A DNA stretch of 64,000 bases from Ruegeria marina. Its GTDB lineage: Bacteria; Pseudomonadota; Alphaproteobacteria; Rhodobacterales; Rhodobacteraceae. Numbering within the stretch: the stretch's first letter is position 1; the number at the start of each line of letters is the position of its first letter. Of this stretch, positions 34,301-42,436 are shown piece after piece. Position numbers and translations under genes: made by a program. Under the pieces are notes generated by a model. The model made no database searches. It was not told the DNA's origin and saw only the letters and a program-made list of their open reading frames with translations. The DNA is taken from assembly GCF_900101475.1 (NCBI RefSeq), contig NZ_FMZV01000011.1:62001-126000 (forward strand), read 5' to 3'.

Positions 34301-34641
34301 TCCTGGTAGCGCCGCATCACCAGCCGCAGGTCCTCGGGGTCGAGCTTCTCGGACAGCGCGGTCGAGCCGACGAGGTCGCAGAACATCACCGTGAGCTGAC
34401 GCCGCTCGGCGGCAGGACCGGGGGCGGCTGCCTCGCTCGGGGCCGCCGGCGCGTCGTTCGCGCCGAGCATGGCGATCGCCTGCAGCACCCGTCGCCGCGG
34501 GCCGATCGGCAGGCTCATCTCTCTAAGATCGTCCTCGGTCAGATGCGCAAGATCGCCGAACACGATCTCGTTCTCGGCAAAGGCGTCCGCGTACTTGCCG
34601 AGATCGAGCGCGTCGAGCCAGTCACGTAACCGGTCCGCCAT
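31336..34641 (-). CDS. SAM-domain / class III nucleotide cyclase / AAA ATPase signalling protein
   Basis: 1101-aa multidomain protein. Residues ~1-65: SAM domain (LRDWLDALDLGKYADAFAEN). ~85-255: class III adenylate/guanylate cyclase domain (LTVMFCDLVGSTALSEKLDP, FLGDGVLVYFGWP, metal Asp residues in both). ~285-600: ATPase with Walker A SGEPGIGKSRLM and acidic segment VLFLFEDAHWIDP. The remainder is helical TPR-like. This is the guanylate-cyclase/ATPase architecture common in rhizobia and actinobacteria. ATG 34641 has GGGAGGG upstream. It lies alone between two divergent IS5-type remnants, suggesting acquisition. Confidence 0.85.
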   Translation of the reverse strand: MADRLRDWLDALDLGKYADAFAENEIVFGDLAHLTEDDLREMSLPIGPRRRVLQAIAMLGANDAPAAPSEAAAPGPAAERRQLTVMFCDLVGSTALSEKLDPEDLRLVMRRYQDTVTGSVARYGGHVAKFLGDGVLVYFGWPRAFEDQAERAVRAALDAIAAVAGLRHDDGAALAARIGIATGLVVVGETEGDDARDVDAVAGATPNLAARLQALAGPGEVVIAAATHRLIGGIFRTESLGPHTLKGFAEPVAVWRLVGEGEAVSRFEATHGAQLPRLVGRDSELAMLTDRWRLAAGGEGQIVVISGEPGIGKSRLMQALGERVAEGEAIRLRYQCSAYHATTALYPLIRQVEHAAGFEAGDGEAARLDKLERLIGRPERFAAFADLMSLAHAASYGEGEMTPQQRKARIHEAVTGELMDLAGLQPVLFLFEDAHWIDPTTEEFLETVAPKIAGAAVLMVVTHRPEWQAGFVTLPHATMLTLNRLGRRQGGDIVREIAGPALPDEFVARIVERADGVPLFIEELTKTVAERGAGLDDLDIPATLQASLIARLDRLGTEAKEAAQVASAIGREFGHRLMARVCEGSGFDLDAALDRLAESELVFRYGSGTEARYTFKHALIQDTAYDSLLRERRRHLHGRIADALAVEAGEGRQTALADRAMHLSRAERQAEAAGEWCAAGEQAARVFALKEAAAHFRSGLSALDGVEPGAERDALELRLRRGLSMPQMMLEGIAAPIVEENLLRASRLSHEVDSSADSVRTGWGLFHIYENMGRWREACGHADEIWSLANTDGDEDLIYQARHAQWSYRGLVGDFENALTFAETGWAAYDNRRHHAQAYEFGWHDPGCCAGNYIAWCSANLGFADRSKRQIAENESFNASLSHPASEAFGHAFAAMSHLALRRFEAAERHAATASAIADEYDLRAIGAMSMIFRARIGLDRGEAEAAIDTIERLVGRRRRSDRPCLFLPMHLSFAAEAHLALGQHGDGLAAIADARRFADMEDERAWWSEILRTEAGLVLARDGAADGRAEALLREAMAFAAGRGIRLQELRAARDLARLIGERGDREGAQAVLAPVCDWFTEGFDTVDLGEARALLDDLA

Positions 34642-34896
34642 AGCGGTCCCTCCCCGCTGGCATGGTAGAGTAAATCGGCGGATGAAGATATCGCCTGCCT
34701 TCCGCCCCGTACAACTCGCCGAAAAGAAAGCATACGAAGAACATGTCGTCCGTGAACCGATGGAGGTCGCCGCCGCCACCGCAAATGTCGACTGGTTCTC
34801 ACCGATCTACGCGGCGCTCTCGCCAATGTCAGCATCGGGCGTTACGGTGCGGCGGAACGGTACGTCCAGCAGGCCCTCGCCATCCGTCCCAAATTA

Positions 34897-35170
34897 GGGT
34901 CAGGATGCATTGATTTCGGTCGCACGGCGTGATTCACGGCTCAGAAAATGGAGCGGTGACATGAGCGACCTTTACTGGCTGACTGACGAGCAGATGGCCA
35001 AGCTCGCCCCTTTCTTCCCGAAGTCTCACGGCAAGCCGCGGGTTGATGACAGGCTGGTTCTGAGTGGGATTATCTTCATCAATCGCAATGGGTTGCGCTG
35101 GCGGGACGCGCCTGCCGCCTATGGTCCGCACAAGACGCTCTACAGCCGGTGGAAACGTTGGAGCGAGAAA
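34897..35170 (+). mobile_element. IS5-type element fragment (orfA 5' part), right copy
   Basis: ATG 34961 begins SDLYWLTDEQMAKLAPFFPK, continuing SHGKPRVDDRLVLSGIIFIN and YSRWKRWSEKG, homologous to the left copy at 30969-31265. The leader from GGGTCAGGATGCATTGATTT (34897) also matches. It is cut around 35170, where the C-terminus of the convergent FAD gene begins. The 255 bases between the cyclase start and this element show no gene. Confidence 0.75.
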
Positions 35171-36401
35171 GGAATTCCTCGATGTGATCTGCCATGCGCA
35201 CGGCGTCCATCTCGGCCGCAAGGATCGTCCCCGACCGCCGTGAGATAGAATAGGGCACGCCCGCTATGCAGAGACCGGGCACTCGGGTTACGCCTCCGGT
35301 CTCGACAGGCGCGCCGCGATCATTGAGCGCCCCCGGCACGCGCAGGAAATGGTAGTCGCCGCGGACACCGGTGCACCAGACAATCGCTCCGAAGCCCTGG
35401 GACAGATCGAGCTCCCGTATCGGCACCGACGGCAGTACCGGCTCAACTGTTTCGGCCGGGTCCGGTTGCGCTGGTGGAGCCTTGACGCCATTTGCCGCGA
35501 GCCAGGCGTCGATCCGCGCCTTGAGGTCCGAGGCCGTCCTGTCGCCATGGCGGATGTTTTCCCGCACGCCGTCATCGAACCGCGCGATCTCTCCCTCGAT
35601 CCCTTGGAGACGCCCGAGCAGCACAACGCCGAGGGCGCTGAGGGACTGCAGGCTGATCGTATGGTCCGCACCGACAAGGCCGCGAGTCGCAATAGGCCCG
35701 GCTTGCAGCAGTTCTGTCCTGGGAATGTCGAGGATTCCTGTATCGACCATCCACGCCAAGACGTGGCGCCCGCGGTATTGCTTCACCAGGCGCGCCACCC
35801 GGCTGGTCGAGAGATAGACCGTCCGGCCGCCGAGGGCGAGGTCCTCGGCAATCTGTCCGCCGGACTGGGCGCATCCGACGACGAGCACCGCACCCTCCGG
35901 CAGCGACTGGGGGTCTCGGTAGGTCGTCGTGTCGAACTGCGCCACGCCGGCCGAAACCTCCGAAGCGAAAGGCGGGATGACGGCCACGTTCTGGTCCCCT
36001 GTTGCTACGACCACGCTTCGGGCGACGAGAACCTCGCTGTCCACCTCCAGCCGGAAGCCCGTTTCGTGCGGCTCAACGCTGTGAACCGTCCGTCCACACT
36101 GAACCGGAAGCTCCTTGCGTCGGACATATCTCTCCAGCATCTCGATGAACTCGGAGATCTGCATCGCACCGTCGGGATCGTCGCTGGTGTCGACGTCGCC
36201 CGGCATTACCGTCTGGTACCTAGGTGTATTGAGAAGGAAGGACGCCCAGCGCTGCGTTCGCCAGGTCTCGCCGATACGCGCGCGCTCGAACAGGACATGG
36301 TCGATGCCGCGAGCCTTCAATTCCGCGCTTACGGAAAGGCCTGCCCAGCCCGCACCAATGATGACGCAATCGAGCGGCACGCTGACCATTTCATGCCCCA
36401 C
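35079..36401 (-). CDS. FAD-dependent flavoprotein monooxygenase-like protein, 3' end altered by IS fragment
   Basis: 440-aa NAD(P)/FAD oxidoreductase of the flavin monooxygenase/TrkA-like group. FAD motif CVIIGAGWAGLSVSAEL (~12-28), FERARIGETWR, an NADP site VLVVGCAQSGGQIAEDL (~178-194), and ATGDQN. The C-terminal segment after DAVRMADHIEEFL is encoded on the antisense of the IS5-type fragment, so the last ~28 residues are foreign. The catalytic domain appears intact, so it may still work. ATG 36401 or 36389 are both possible starts. The substrate is unknown. Confidence 0.8.
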   Translation of the reverse strand: MGHEMVSVPLDCVIIGAGWAGLSVSAELKARGIDHVLFERARIGETWRTQRWASFLLNTPRYQTVMPGDVDTSDDPDGAMQISEFIEMLERYVRRKELPVQCGRTVHSVEPHETGFRLEVDSEVLVARSVVVATGDQNVAVIPPFASEVSAGVAQFDTTTYRDPQSLPEGAVLVVGCAQSGGQIAEDLALGGRTVYLSTSRVARLVKQYRGRHVLAWMVDTGILDIPRTELLQAGPIATRGLVGADHTISLQSLSALGVVLLGRLQGIEGEIARFDDGVRENIRHGDRTASDLKARIDAWLAANGVKAPPAQPDPAETVEPVLPSVPIRELDLSQGFGAIVWCTGVRGDYHFLRVPGALNDRGAPVETGGVTRVPGLCIAGVPYSISRRSGTILAAEMDAVRMADHIEEFLSRSNVSTGCRASCADHRRQARPASATHCD

Positions 36402-36542
36402 TAGTTTGGCGGAAAAATACTTCAGAAACGCAAAAAACTGAACTGATCTTGGTCCGGTCTTTTGCCAAACGTCACTTTGGACCGATTTTTGGGCTTGGAG
36501 CGAGCGCCGATACCGTCAGCCCTTGTCTTCGAAGACCGCTTC

Positions 36543-36714
36543 GGGCTCTCCTTAGACATCTGAGCGTTTCGGTCAGATGTCCGCAAAGCAGCGCTCAGTA
36601 GCCATTCGAGACGACGGGACCGCTCGGCGACGTCCGCTTTTGTGCCTGAACGACCGTTCCTATCAGCACCGGTCATTCACCACTGCTACTTCTGACGTCT
36701 CACATGCGAACGAA
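36543..36714. repeat. palindromic ~170-bp repeat, copy A
   Basis: Begins GGGCTC, then stem-loop CATCTGA-N9-TCAGATG, then TGTCCGCA, and ends with GACGTCTCACATGCG. Nearly all bases match copies B (39165), C (40900) and D (42052) in order. TGTCCGCA near the left and TGCGGACA near the right end (degenerate in this copy) are complementary, so the whole element can fold. Confidence 0.8.
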
Positions 36715-36876
36715 GCCGCCTATCACTGCAGGGCGGCACTCAGGCGCCAGTTGAACGACCGCTCCGCAGACGGAACGGCCATCGTCCGAAAACCGGATCG
36801 CCTGCCGATCCCTGTCACGGTAGATCCAAACTGTGCTAGTCTGTTTCCCGGTTGGGATGTCTTGGGGGATATCGTG

Positions 36877-37305
36877 ATGACAAGCAGCTACAAGGGAAAG
36901 TGTTTCTGCGGCGCGGTGGAGTTCGAGGTGACAGGAACACCGCAGGTCATGGGTTTTTGTCATTGCAACGATTGCAGGGAATGGATGGGCGCGCCGGTGA
37001 ATGCCTTCAGTCTCTGGGTGCCGGAAGCTGTCCGGATCACGACTGGAGAGGACTATGTCACGAGTTATTCTCGAAGCGAACACAGCATCCGGAAATCATG
37101 TTCGGTTTGCGGTGGATCAATCATGACCGATCACCCCACGTTTCAATTGATCGACGTCTATCCGGCGCTTTTGCGCGACTTCGCGTATCAGCCGTCGATG
37201 CATGTCCACTATGGATCAAGGATGATCCCGATACGTGATGGTCTGCCCAAGTTCAGGGATCTACCGGCAGAGATTGGCGGATCCGGAGAAATGCTGCCCG
37301 AGTAG
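36877..37305 (+). CDS. GFA-family (glutathione-dependent formaldehyde-activating) zinc protein
   Basis: 142-aa CENP-V/GFA-domain protein. Zinc-binding Cys pattern: GKCFCGAVEF (CxC), GFCHCNDCREW (CxCxxC), and SCSVCGGSIMTDHP (CxxC). Relatives of Gfa bind glutathione adducts, though many are uncharacterised. ATG 36877 has GGGGGAT 8 bases upstream; the longer frame to 36577 crosses repeat A. It stands alone between repeat A and a convergent cyclase gene. Confidence 0.82.
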   Translation: MTSSYKGKCFCGAVEFEVTGTPQVMGFCHCNDCREWMGAPVNAFSLWVPEAVRITTGEDYVTSYSRSEHSIRKSCSVCGGSIMTDHPTFQLIDVYPALLRDFAYQPSMHVHYGSRMIPIRDGLPKFRDLPAEIGGSGEMLPE

Positions 37306-37326
37306 TCCTGCCTGACCTCGCCGGCA

Positions 37327-39012
37327 CTATATCGGCAGCCCTGCATCGATAAGAAGCGTTCTTAGCCGGTCTCGTTGGGCAACGTCCCGGAACGGCAGTG
37401 CATCGAACGTCGACACGCGAAACGCGGGTGCCAGGCGAAGAAAGGCATCGCGCGCCTGCGTCGCTTCACCGTCATCAACGGCAATACCCGCGCAGATCGC
37501 CAATCCGAGCAGGTTGGGCGCCAGGTCGGGCGCCAGGTGGTCGGCTTGACGAAACCATTCGATTGCGCTGTCCGGTCGTCCAGCCATCAAGTAGCCATAG
37601 CCCGCGGCGCGACTGTAAAGGTGCACGTAGGGGTCATCCGGGGCGATGTCGATCGCCCGACGCGCGTTTTCAATTCCCGCGTCCGGATCGCCCGAGAAGA
37701 TCTGTATCTCGCCCAGCACCCACAGCGCCATGTTGTAGTCCGGATTGATCTGAAGCGCCTGTGCTACCGCCACTCTGGCCTCGGAATGCCTGCGGTATCC
37801 GTGCAGCAACAAGCCGGCATGGACGGTGTGGATCATGTCAGATCGGTTGTTTAGCCGGGTCGCCTGCTTGATACGCGCCATGGCTTTTTCAAGGACTGGG
37901 CCGGGCACAGGGTCGAAGGCATACAGCGCGTTTGCAAGCCCCAGGCCCGCCGCCGCCATGGCGAGCGCCATGAATGCATTTGCATCAAGTTCCAGTGCCT
38001 GCTCGGCGATCACACCTGCGCCGTGCCAGCCTTCGTATGTCGGGTTGAAAAAGCTTGCACCAGCCAGCGCCATAAGGTCTTCCAACGACATTTCATCAAG
38101 CGGCTGCGCTCTCAGACGTTCGCCATAGTCGGCGGCCACGCGCCTGCGTAGGCTCATGGCCAGACGCGGTGCAAACCGGTCGGCAAAATCGAAGGGGTCC
38201 CCGGCGCCGTCGTAGCGGATGGCCCATATCTGGCGCCCCTCATCGACCCGGACAAGTCTGACGCTCAGCCGGCACCGATCTCCGGTTAACCGCACCGCCC
38301 CGTCGACGAAGTAGTGCGCCGACTCTTCGTCTTGCACCACCTCGAACCCGGTCAGACGGGCCAGGTGCCGGTAAAGTTCGTCGATCAGAATGCCGCCTGC
38401 TTCGTCTTCGACTGAACTGCGGAATGAAAACCCTTTGATGAGCAGCCGCGGCTTGGTCGCCGCACGAAGCGACGGCAGCTTGTCCGGCCACGACCAGACG
38501 CGGATCGGGCGCGCAATGTTCTTGAATTTCCGGTTCCCATTGTCGTGGAACCCCTGCGCCTCTGCTTGTGCCAGGCCCACAATCACTGCGTCGGAAACCA
38601 GGATCCCACCCGGCACAGCCATTCCCTCGAGGCGCGCGGCGACGTTGACGCAATCACCAAAGACATCTCCGTCCTGGTAGATCAGGTCTCCGTGGTTGAT
38701 GCCGATGCGGATTTGCAGCAGGTTGGAGTCGGGATTGCCATCTTCGAGCTTTTCCATGGCCCGTTGCGAGGCAATGGCACACGCTACGGCCTGCGCAGCG
38801 GATGTGAATTCCGCCAGGACACCGTCGCCCATGGTCTTGAAGATGCGACCGCCATGTTGCTTCACGATCGGCGTGAAGATGCCTTCGTGCCAACCCCGCA
38901 CCCGATGCAAGGTGCCTTCTTCGTCCGCTCCCATCATGGCGCTGTAGCCTACGATATCGGCTGCCAAAACCGCCGCGCGTCCTCTCTCCAACGCAATTCT
39001 CCGGGCCTGCAA
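37327..39012 (-). CDS. class III adenylate cyclase with TPR-like C-terminus
   Basis: 561-aa protein. The N-terminal cyclase domain shows AAVLADIVGYSAMM-type motif (LAADIVGYSAMMGADEEG), GGRIFKTMGDGVLAEF with the second metal Asp, and GDVFGDCVNVAARLEGMA. The C-terminal ~350 residues have a SARP/TolB-like segment then TPR-like repeats (ALQINPDYNMALWVLGEI, RAIDIAPDDPYVHLYSRAAG). It makes cAMP, probably in response to bound ligands. The start is TTG 39012, a stop codon lies just upstream; another TTG six codons in is possible. Convergent with the GFA gene (21 bp). Confidence 0.85.
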   Translation of the reverse strand: MQARRIALERGRAAVLAADIVGYSAMMGADEEGTLHRVRGWHEGIFTPIVKQHGGRIFKTMGDGVLAEFTSAAQAVACAIASQRAMEKLEDGNPDSNLLQIRIGINHGDLIYQDGDVFGDCVNVAARLEGMAVPGGILVSDAVIVGLAQAEAQGFHDNGNRKFKNIARPIRVWSWPDKLPSLRAATKPRLLIKGFSFRSSVEDEAGGILIDELYRHLARLTGFEVVQDEESAHYFVDGAVRLTGDRCRLSVRLVRVDEGRQIWAIRYDGAGDPFDFADRFAPRLAMSLRRRVAADYGERLRAQPLDEMSLEDLMALAGASFFNPTYEGWHGAGVIAEQALELDANAFMALAMAAAGLGLANALYAFDPVPGPVLEKAMARIKQATRLNNRSDMIHTVHAGLLLHGYRRHSEARVAVAQALQINPDYNMALWVLGEIQIFSGDPDAGIENARRAIDIAPDDPYVHLYSRAAGYGYLMAGRPDSAIEWFRQADHLAPDLAPNLLGLAICAGIAVDDGEATQARDAFLRLAPAFRVSTFDALPFRDVAQRDRLRTLLIDAGLPI

Positions 39013-39164
39013 CTCGCGCTACAATCTTGCATACACATCCTACCTGTCAAAGGCGCAAGAACTGGAAGTTTCACGCTAAGGACTCTGGCGAAACGGGCAA
39101 ATTCGGGCTCGTAGAGGCCATTCGCTGCGGGAAAGCGTGGAAACCGCATACGAACGGCTGCTCT

Positions 39165-39335
39165 GGGCTCTTCTGAGACATCTGAGCGTTTCGGTCAGAT
39201 GTCCGCAAAGCAGCGCTCAGTAGTCTTTCGAGACGACGGGACCGCGTGGCGACGTCCGCGTCGGTGTCCGAACGACCGCTCCTATCAGCACCGGTCATTC
39301 ACGACTGTTGCTTCCGACGACTGAGATGCGGACGA
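39165..39335. repeat. palindromic ~170-bp repeat, copy B
   Basis: Runs from GGGCTCTTCTGAGACATCTG through the TCAGATGTCCGC arm to CTGAGATGCGGAC. It shares almost all positions with copy A, including CCTATCAGCACCGGTCATTC. It lies between the start of the cyclase gene and the MBL-fold gene. Confidence 0.85.
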
Positions 39336-39457
39336 AGCAAGCCTTTGCGTCAAACGAATTCTAACCGTCATGAGGCCGAGGGTGTCGTTTTTTCCTCTTC
39401 TTGCTGAAATCGTCGTCGCGCCCTATCGTCTATTGCCAGACACGAGGGCAAGGAACG

Positions 39458-40333
39458 ATGGTTTCCACTTCAACCTTGCGGGTGTTGGAACCTGCGCCGA
39501 ACGTACTGGCTTTCTATGACGGCCGTATCAGCGGCACTCGGCTACACTCTGCGGAGTGGAATTGGCTCGACGATGCAGCTTATGCTCTCGGTGTGGCCAG
39601 TTACGCGGTCCTCGACGGAAGCGATGCCTTGGTCTACGACACAAATATCTCGATCGATCATGCGCGCTTTGTTCGACAAGAACTAATGCGCCGTGGGGCA
39701 ACGTCGATAACAGTGGTACTTAGCCATCATCATAAAGACCACGTCGCGGGAACTGAGGTATTCGCAGATTGCCAAATCATCGCAGGACGAAAAAAGGCTG
39801 TGGCTTTGGCCCAAAAAAGGGACAGCTATGGCAAGAGTAATCCGCCAATCGCGCCTCTGACCATGCCAACAACTGTATTTGACGGCGATTTGGCGATCCA
39901 AGTGGGTTCCGTCACTGTCAAACTTCGACCGTTGGACATCCACAGTCACGACGGAGTTGCTCTTTATCTTCCCGAACAACGGCTCCTCTTGGCCGGTGAT
40001 GCACTGGAGGACAGTGTGACTTATGTGGCAGAGCCTAACAGGCTGGAGTTCCATCTGAACAAACTTGAACGATTGCTTACCTGGGACATAGCACACATAT
40101 TACCTTGTCACGGAGACGCCGACAGAATTGCGCGGGGCGGATACGATCCTTCGTTCATAACGGCCACCAAACATTATGTGACGAAGCTTCTGCGGAGCAG
40201 GACAGACACCGAGTTAGCGAAGCTCACATTGCTGGAATTTGCAAAAGAAAGCTTCGAGAGCGGTTCGCTCATATACTGCGACGCCTACGAGGCCGTACAC
40301 AAAAACAATTTGCAATCAGTTCTTGAAAGCTAG
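39458..40333 (+). CDS. metallo-beta-lactamase fold hydrolase
   Basis: 291-aa MBL-fold protein. Metal-binding motif SHHHKDHVAG (HxHxDH, residues ~105-114), then candidate ligand His in DIHSHDGVAL, Asp in LLAGDALEDSV, and a final His in ILPCHGDADRI. Hydrolase activity (lactonase, thioesterase or similar) is likely but the substrate is unknown. ATG 39458 with AAGGA 5 bases upstream. Base composition is visibly less GC-rich than the copper operons, pointing to transfer from another source. It is bounded by repeat copies B and E. Confidence 0.85.
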   Translation: MVSTSTLRVLEPAPNVLAFYDGRISGTRLHSAEWNWLDDAAYALGVASYAVLDGSDALVYDTNISIDHARFVRQELMRRGATSITVVLSHHHKDHVAGTEVFADCQIIAGRKKAVALAQKRDSYGKSNPPIAPLTMPTTVFDGDLAIQVGSVTVKLRPLDIHSHDGVALYLPEQRLLLAGDALEDSVTYVAEPNRLEFHLNKLERLLTWDIAHILPCHGDADRIARGGYDPSFITATKHYVTKLLRSRTDTELAKLTLLEFAKESFESGSLIYCDAYEAVHKNNLQSVLES

Positions 40334-40368
40334 TGCAGCGGTTTTTTCTCCAAACAAACGGCCACAAT

Positions 40369-40410
40369 GGGCTCGATGCCGTCATCTGAGCGTTTTGGTC
40401 AGATGTCCCA
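40369..40410. repeat. partial palindromic repeat, copy E (left end only)
   Basis: GGGCTCGATGCCGTCATCTG followed by AGCGTTTTGGTCAGATGTCC matches the left ~42 bases of copies A-D, 35 bases after the MBL gene stop. The remainder is absent. Confidence 0.7.
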
Positions 40411-40468
40411 AGTGCCGAACTTTGCGGGCATGACGCCGATCAGCCTCACTGACCGCCGAGTAGCGTCA

Positions 40469-40852
40469 TCAGACCTTCGCTGGGTCAACCGGCTTGAAGT
40501 ACGCGATCTTCTCGTAGATCACGCCTTCGTCTCCGACTTTAAGTAGGGCTGATCCGCCCACATCCGTGCCGACGAACCGCCACCATGCCCATCGGAGTAT
40601 ATGCCCATCTTGATCTGCGGATAACTCGTCAGAAACCTCGTAGCGACCGGTACCTCCAATCGCCTTCATTCTGTCTTCCCAGCCCAAAAGGTAGCTTGCG
40701 AAGCGATCCTTGGTAATCGGCTCGGCAACCAATCCGTCGTACCACAGGTATCCAGGCGCAGCCGCACGCATGGCGCGTTCCGGGTCCATAGACTGAACTC
40801 CGGCAAGATACTCTCGCAGGAAGGCCGTTCGCTTTTGGGGATAGCCACTCAT
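40469..40852 (-). CDS. SnoaL/NTF2-like small protein
   Basis: 127-aa protein with the cone-shaped SnoaL/NTF2-like fold pattern: an N-terminal helix (FLREYLAGVQSMDPERAMRA), an acidic/aromatic stretch, and beta strands (HILRWAWWRFVGTDVGG, GVIYEKIAYFKP) typical of polyketide cyclase-like or limonene-epoxide-hydrolase-like proteins. Such proteins may be isomerases, dehydratases or simple binding proteins. ATG 40852 is used; the longer frame overlaps repeat C. It sits between repeats E and C. Confidence 0.7.
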   Translation of the reverse strand: MSGYPQKRTAFLREYLAGVQSMDPERAMRAAAPGYLWYDGLVAEPITKDRFASYLLGWEDRMKAIGGTGRYEVSDELSADQDGHILRWAWWRFVGTDVGGSALLKVGDEGVIYEKIAYFKPVDPAKV

Positions 40853-40899
40853 GGACCGAAGTCTACATGTCGGCGCCGAAATCTGAAAGAGTCGCCTTC

Positions 40900-41075
40900 G
40901 GGCTCTTCTGAGACATCTGACCGCTTCTGTCAGATGTCCGCAAAGCCGCTTACAGAAGCCTTTCGAGACGACCGAACCGACCGGCGACGTCCGCTTTGGC
41001 GCCCGAACGACCGCTTCTCCCAGCACCTGCCATTCGGCACTGAGGCCTCCGACGTCTCAGATGCGGACAATTCAG
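40900..41075. repeat. palindromic ~170-bp repeat, copy C
   Basis: From GGGCTCTTCTGAGACATCTG to GACGTCTCAGATGCGGACAA. This copy shows the end complementarity best: TGTCCGCA at the left arm against TGCGGACA at the right end. The middle (GGCGACGTCCGCTTTGGCGC) is shared with A, B and D. Confidence 0.85.
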
Positions 41076-41233
41076 CCGTTCGCTGCGTGGCGGTGGAAAC
41101 AGTCGAGCCGCTCGGCTCAGGCTCTGCTAATCCTGCCTTGGTATTGTCAGCGACCTCTCGCATCTTTTTGCACCAAGAGTGGCTTGTCTCTGCGAATAAA
41201 GTTAGCGTTCCTTTAAGGGAGGAGGCGTCAGCA

Positions 41234-42028
41234 ATGCTCAACCACGTCATTTTCGGAGTGGGTAAACCGGTCTTGGTGCTACATGGTTCAACTTTGGACC
41301 ATCGACACGTGATGGAGACTTTGGAGCCGATTTTCGAGAAACTGAACGGATGGAGGCGCATTTATGTGGATATGCCCGGGCACGGCAAAAGTCCGCCAAA
41401 AGATGACATTGCCACACAAGATGATCTGCTTGCAGCGGTCTTAGAGTTTTCACGAGACGTGCTTCCCGGCCAGACCTTTGCGATTGTCGGTGAGTCTAGA
41501 GGAAGCTACATCGCCCGTGGTATGGTTCACACGAACCCAAAGCGTGTCAGCGGTGTTGCTTTGATTGTTCCTGGTGGCAGCCCAACCGCAGACCCTGCTA
41601 GACTGCCTGCACATTCGGTGCTGGAAGTCGACCTGTCTATTCGGGACGATATGACGGATGAAGAAGTTGAACGCTTCGACAACTTCTATGTGGTGCAGCG
41701 GCGAGACATCCTTGAGAAAGCCCGTCGCAGCAAATATCCCGCGAGAGCCTTATGGGACCGGAAACAGGCCTCTCGCATCAACAGTGCATTTGACTTCTCG
41801 TTTCATGTCGACGGCGAGACGACAACATTTGATGGCCCAAGTCTCATCCTCGCGGGACGGCAGGACAGTATGTCCGGATACTTGGATGCAGTCGACATAC
41901 TACCGCAGTTCACCCGCTCTACGCTGGCGGTTCTTGACGCGGCTGGACACGGTTTGGCTTGGGAGCGCCCTGACGTTTTCAACTCGCTCTTTTTGGATTG
42001 GCTGGAACGAGTAGATCGCTGCTTTTAG
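41234..42028 (+). CDS. alpha/beta hydrolase
   Basis: 264-aa alpha/beta-hydrolase fold. Oxyanion segment LVLHGSTLDHR, nucleophile elbow GESRGSYIARG with Ser (~85), acidic residue probably in LILAGRQDSMSG, and catalytic His in LDAAGHGLAWERP. Substrate not predictable. ATG 41234 preceded by GGGAGGAGG; the frame extends to 40835 but crosses repeat C. Visibly AT-richer than the host-like genes. Bounded by repeats C and D. Confidence 0.85.
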   Translation: MLNHVIFGVGKPVLVLHGSTLDHRHVMETLEPIFEKLNGWRRIYVDMPGHGKSPPKDDIATQDDLLAAVLEFSRDVLPGQTFAIVGESRGSYIARGMVHTNPKRVSGVALIVPGGSPTADPARLPAHSVLEVDLSIRDDMTDEEVERFDNFYVVQRRDILEKARRSKYPARALWDRKQASRINSAFDFSFHVDGETTTFDGPSLILAGRQDSMSGYLDAVDILPQFTRSTLAVLDAAGHGLAWERPDVFNSLFLDWLERVDRCF

Positions 42029-42051
42029 GGTGCCATATTCACCTTCACTTT

Positions 42052-42225
42052 GGGCTCGACGTCGACATCTGCTCGTTTCGGTCAGATGTCCGCAAAGCCG
42101 CGTTCAGAAGCCAATCGAGATGACGGGACCGCGCGGCGACCTCCGCTTTAGGGCCTGAACGACCGTTCCTATCAGCACCGGTCATTCATCACGGCTGCTT
42201 TCGACGTCTCATATGCGGACAAACC
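42052..42225. repeat. palindromic ~170-bp repeat, copy D
   Basis: Starts GGGCTCGACGTCGACATCTG 23 bases after the hydrolase stop and ends CGTCTCATATGCGGACAA. The central and right parts (CCTATCAGCACCGGTCATTC) match copies A and B closely. Confidence 0.85.
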
Positions 42226-42295
42226 TGCCTGATGCCGGCGCAGCAAGACTTCGCGACAGACGACGACCACATCTCTGTGCCCGTCGCGGCGGCGC

Positions 42296-42412
42296 GGCAC
42301 AACTTCCCCGAAGCGGTCATTGAACGCCGCCAAAATGGCCCGAATTGGAACCGGTCGTTTGCCGCACCGGCGTCGGATGTCTCACATGCGGACAATTCAG
42401 CCACCCGGCGAA
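42296..42412. repeat. partial palindromic repeat, copy F (right part)
   Basis: A degenerate piece ending GATGTCTCACATGCGGACAA matches the right end of copies A-D, directly before the 3' end of the MOSC gene. With copy D it fills the ~400-bp gap between the hydrolase and MOSC genes. Confidence 0.6.
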
Positions 42413-42436
42413 GCCGTAAGATCGCGCAGGTCCCGG

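Noticed and set aside
32557-34629. 690-aa open frame on the plus strand
   Set aside because: It is antisense to the cyclase-ATPase gene, which has clear domain motifs; the long open antisense frame results from high GC and codon bias.
35079-35170. Extended C-terminus of the FAD protein as a true domain
   Set aside because: It is the antisense of an IS5-type transposase fragment, so it is foreign sequence rather than a new domain.
36543-42412. CRISPR array
   Set aside because: Repeats are ~170 bp, spaced by whole genes, and differ from the short regular repeats of CRISPR; no cas genes present.
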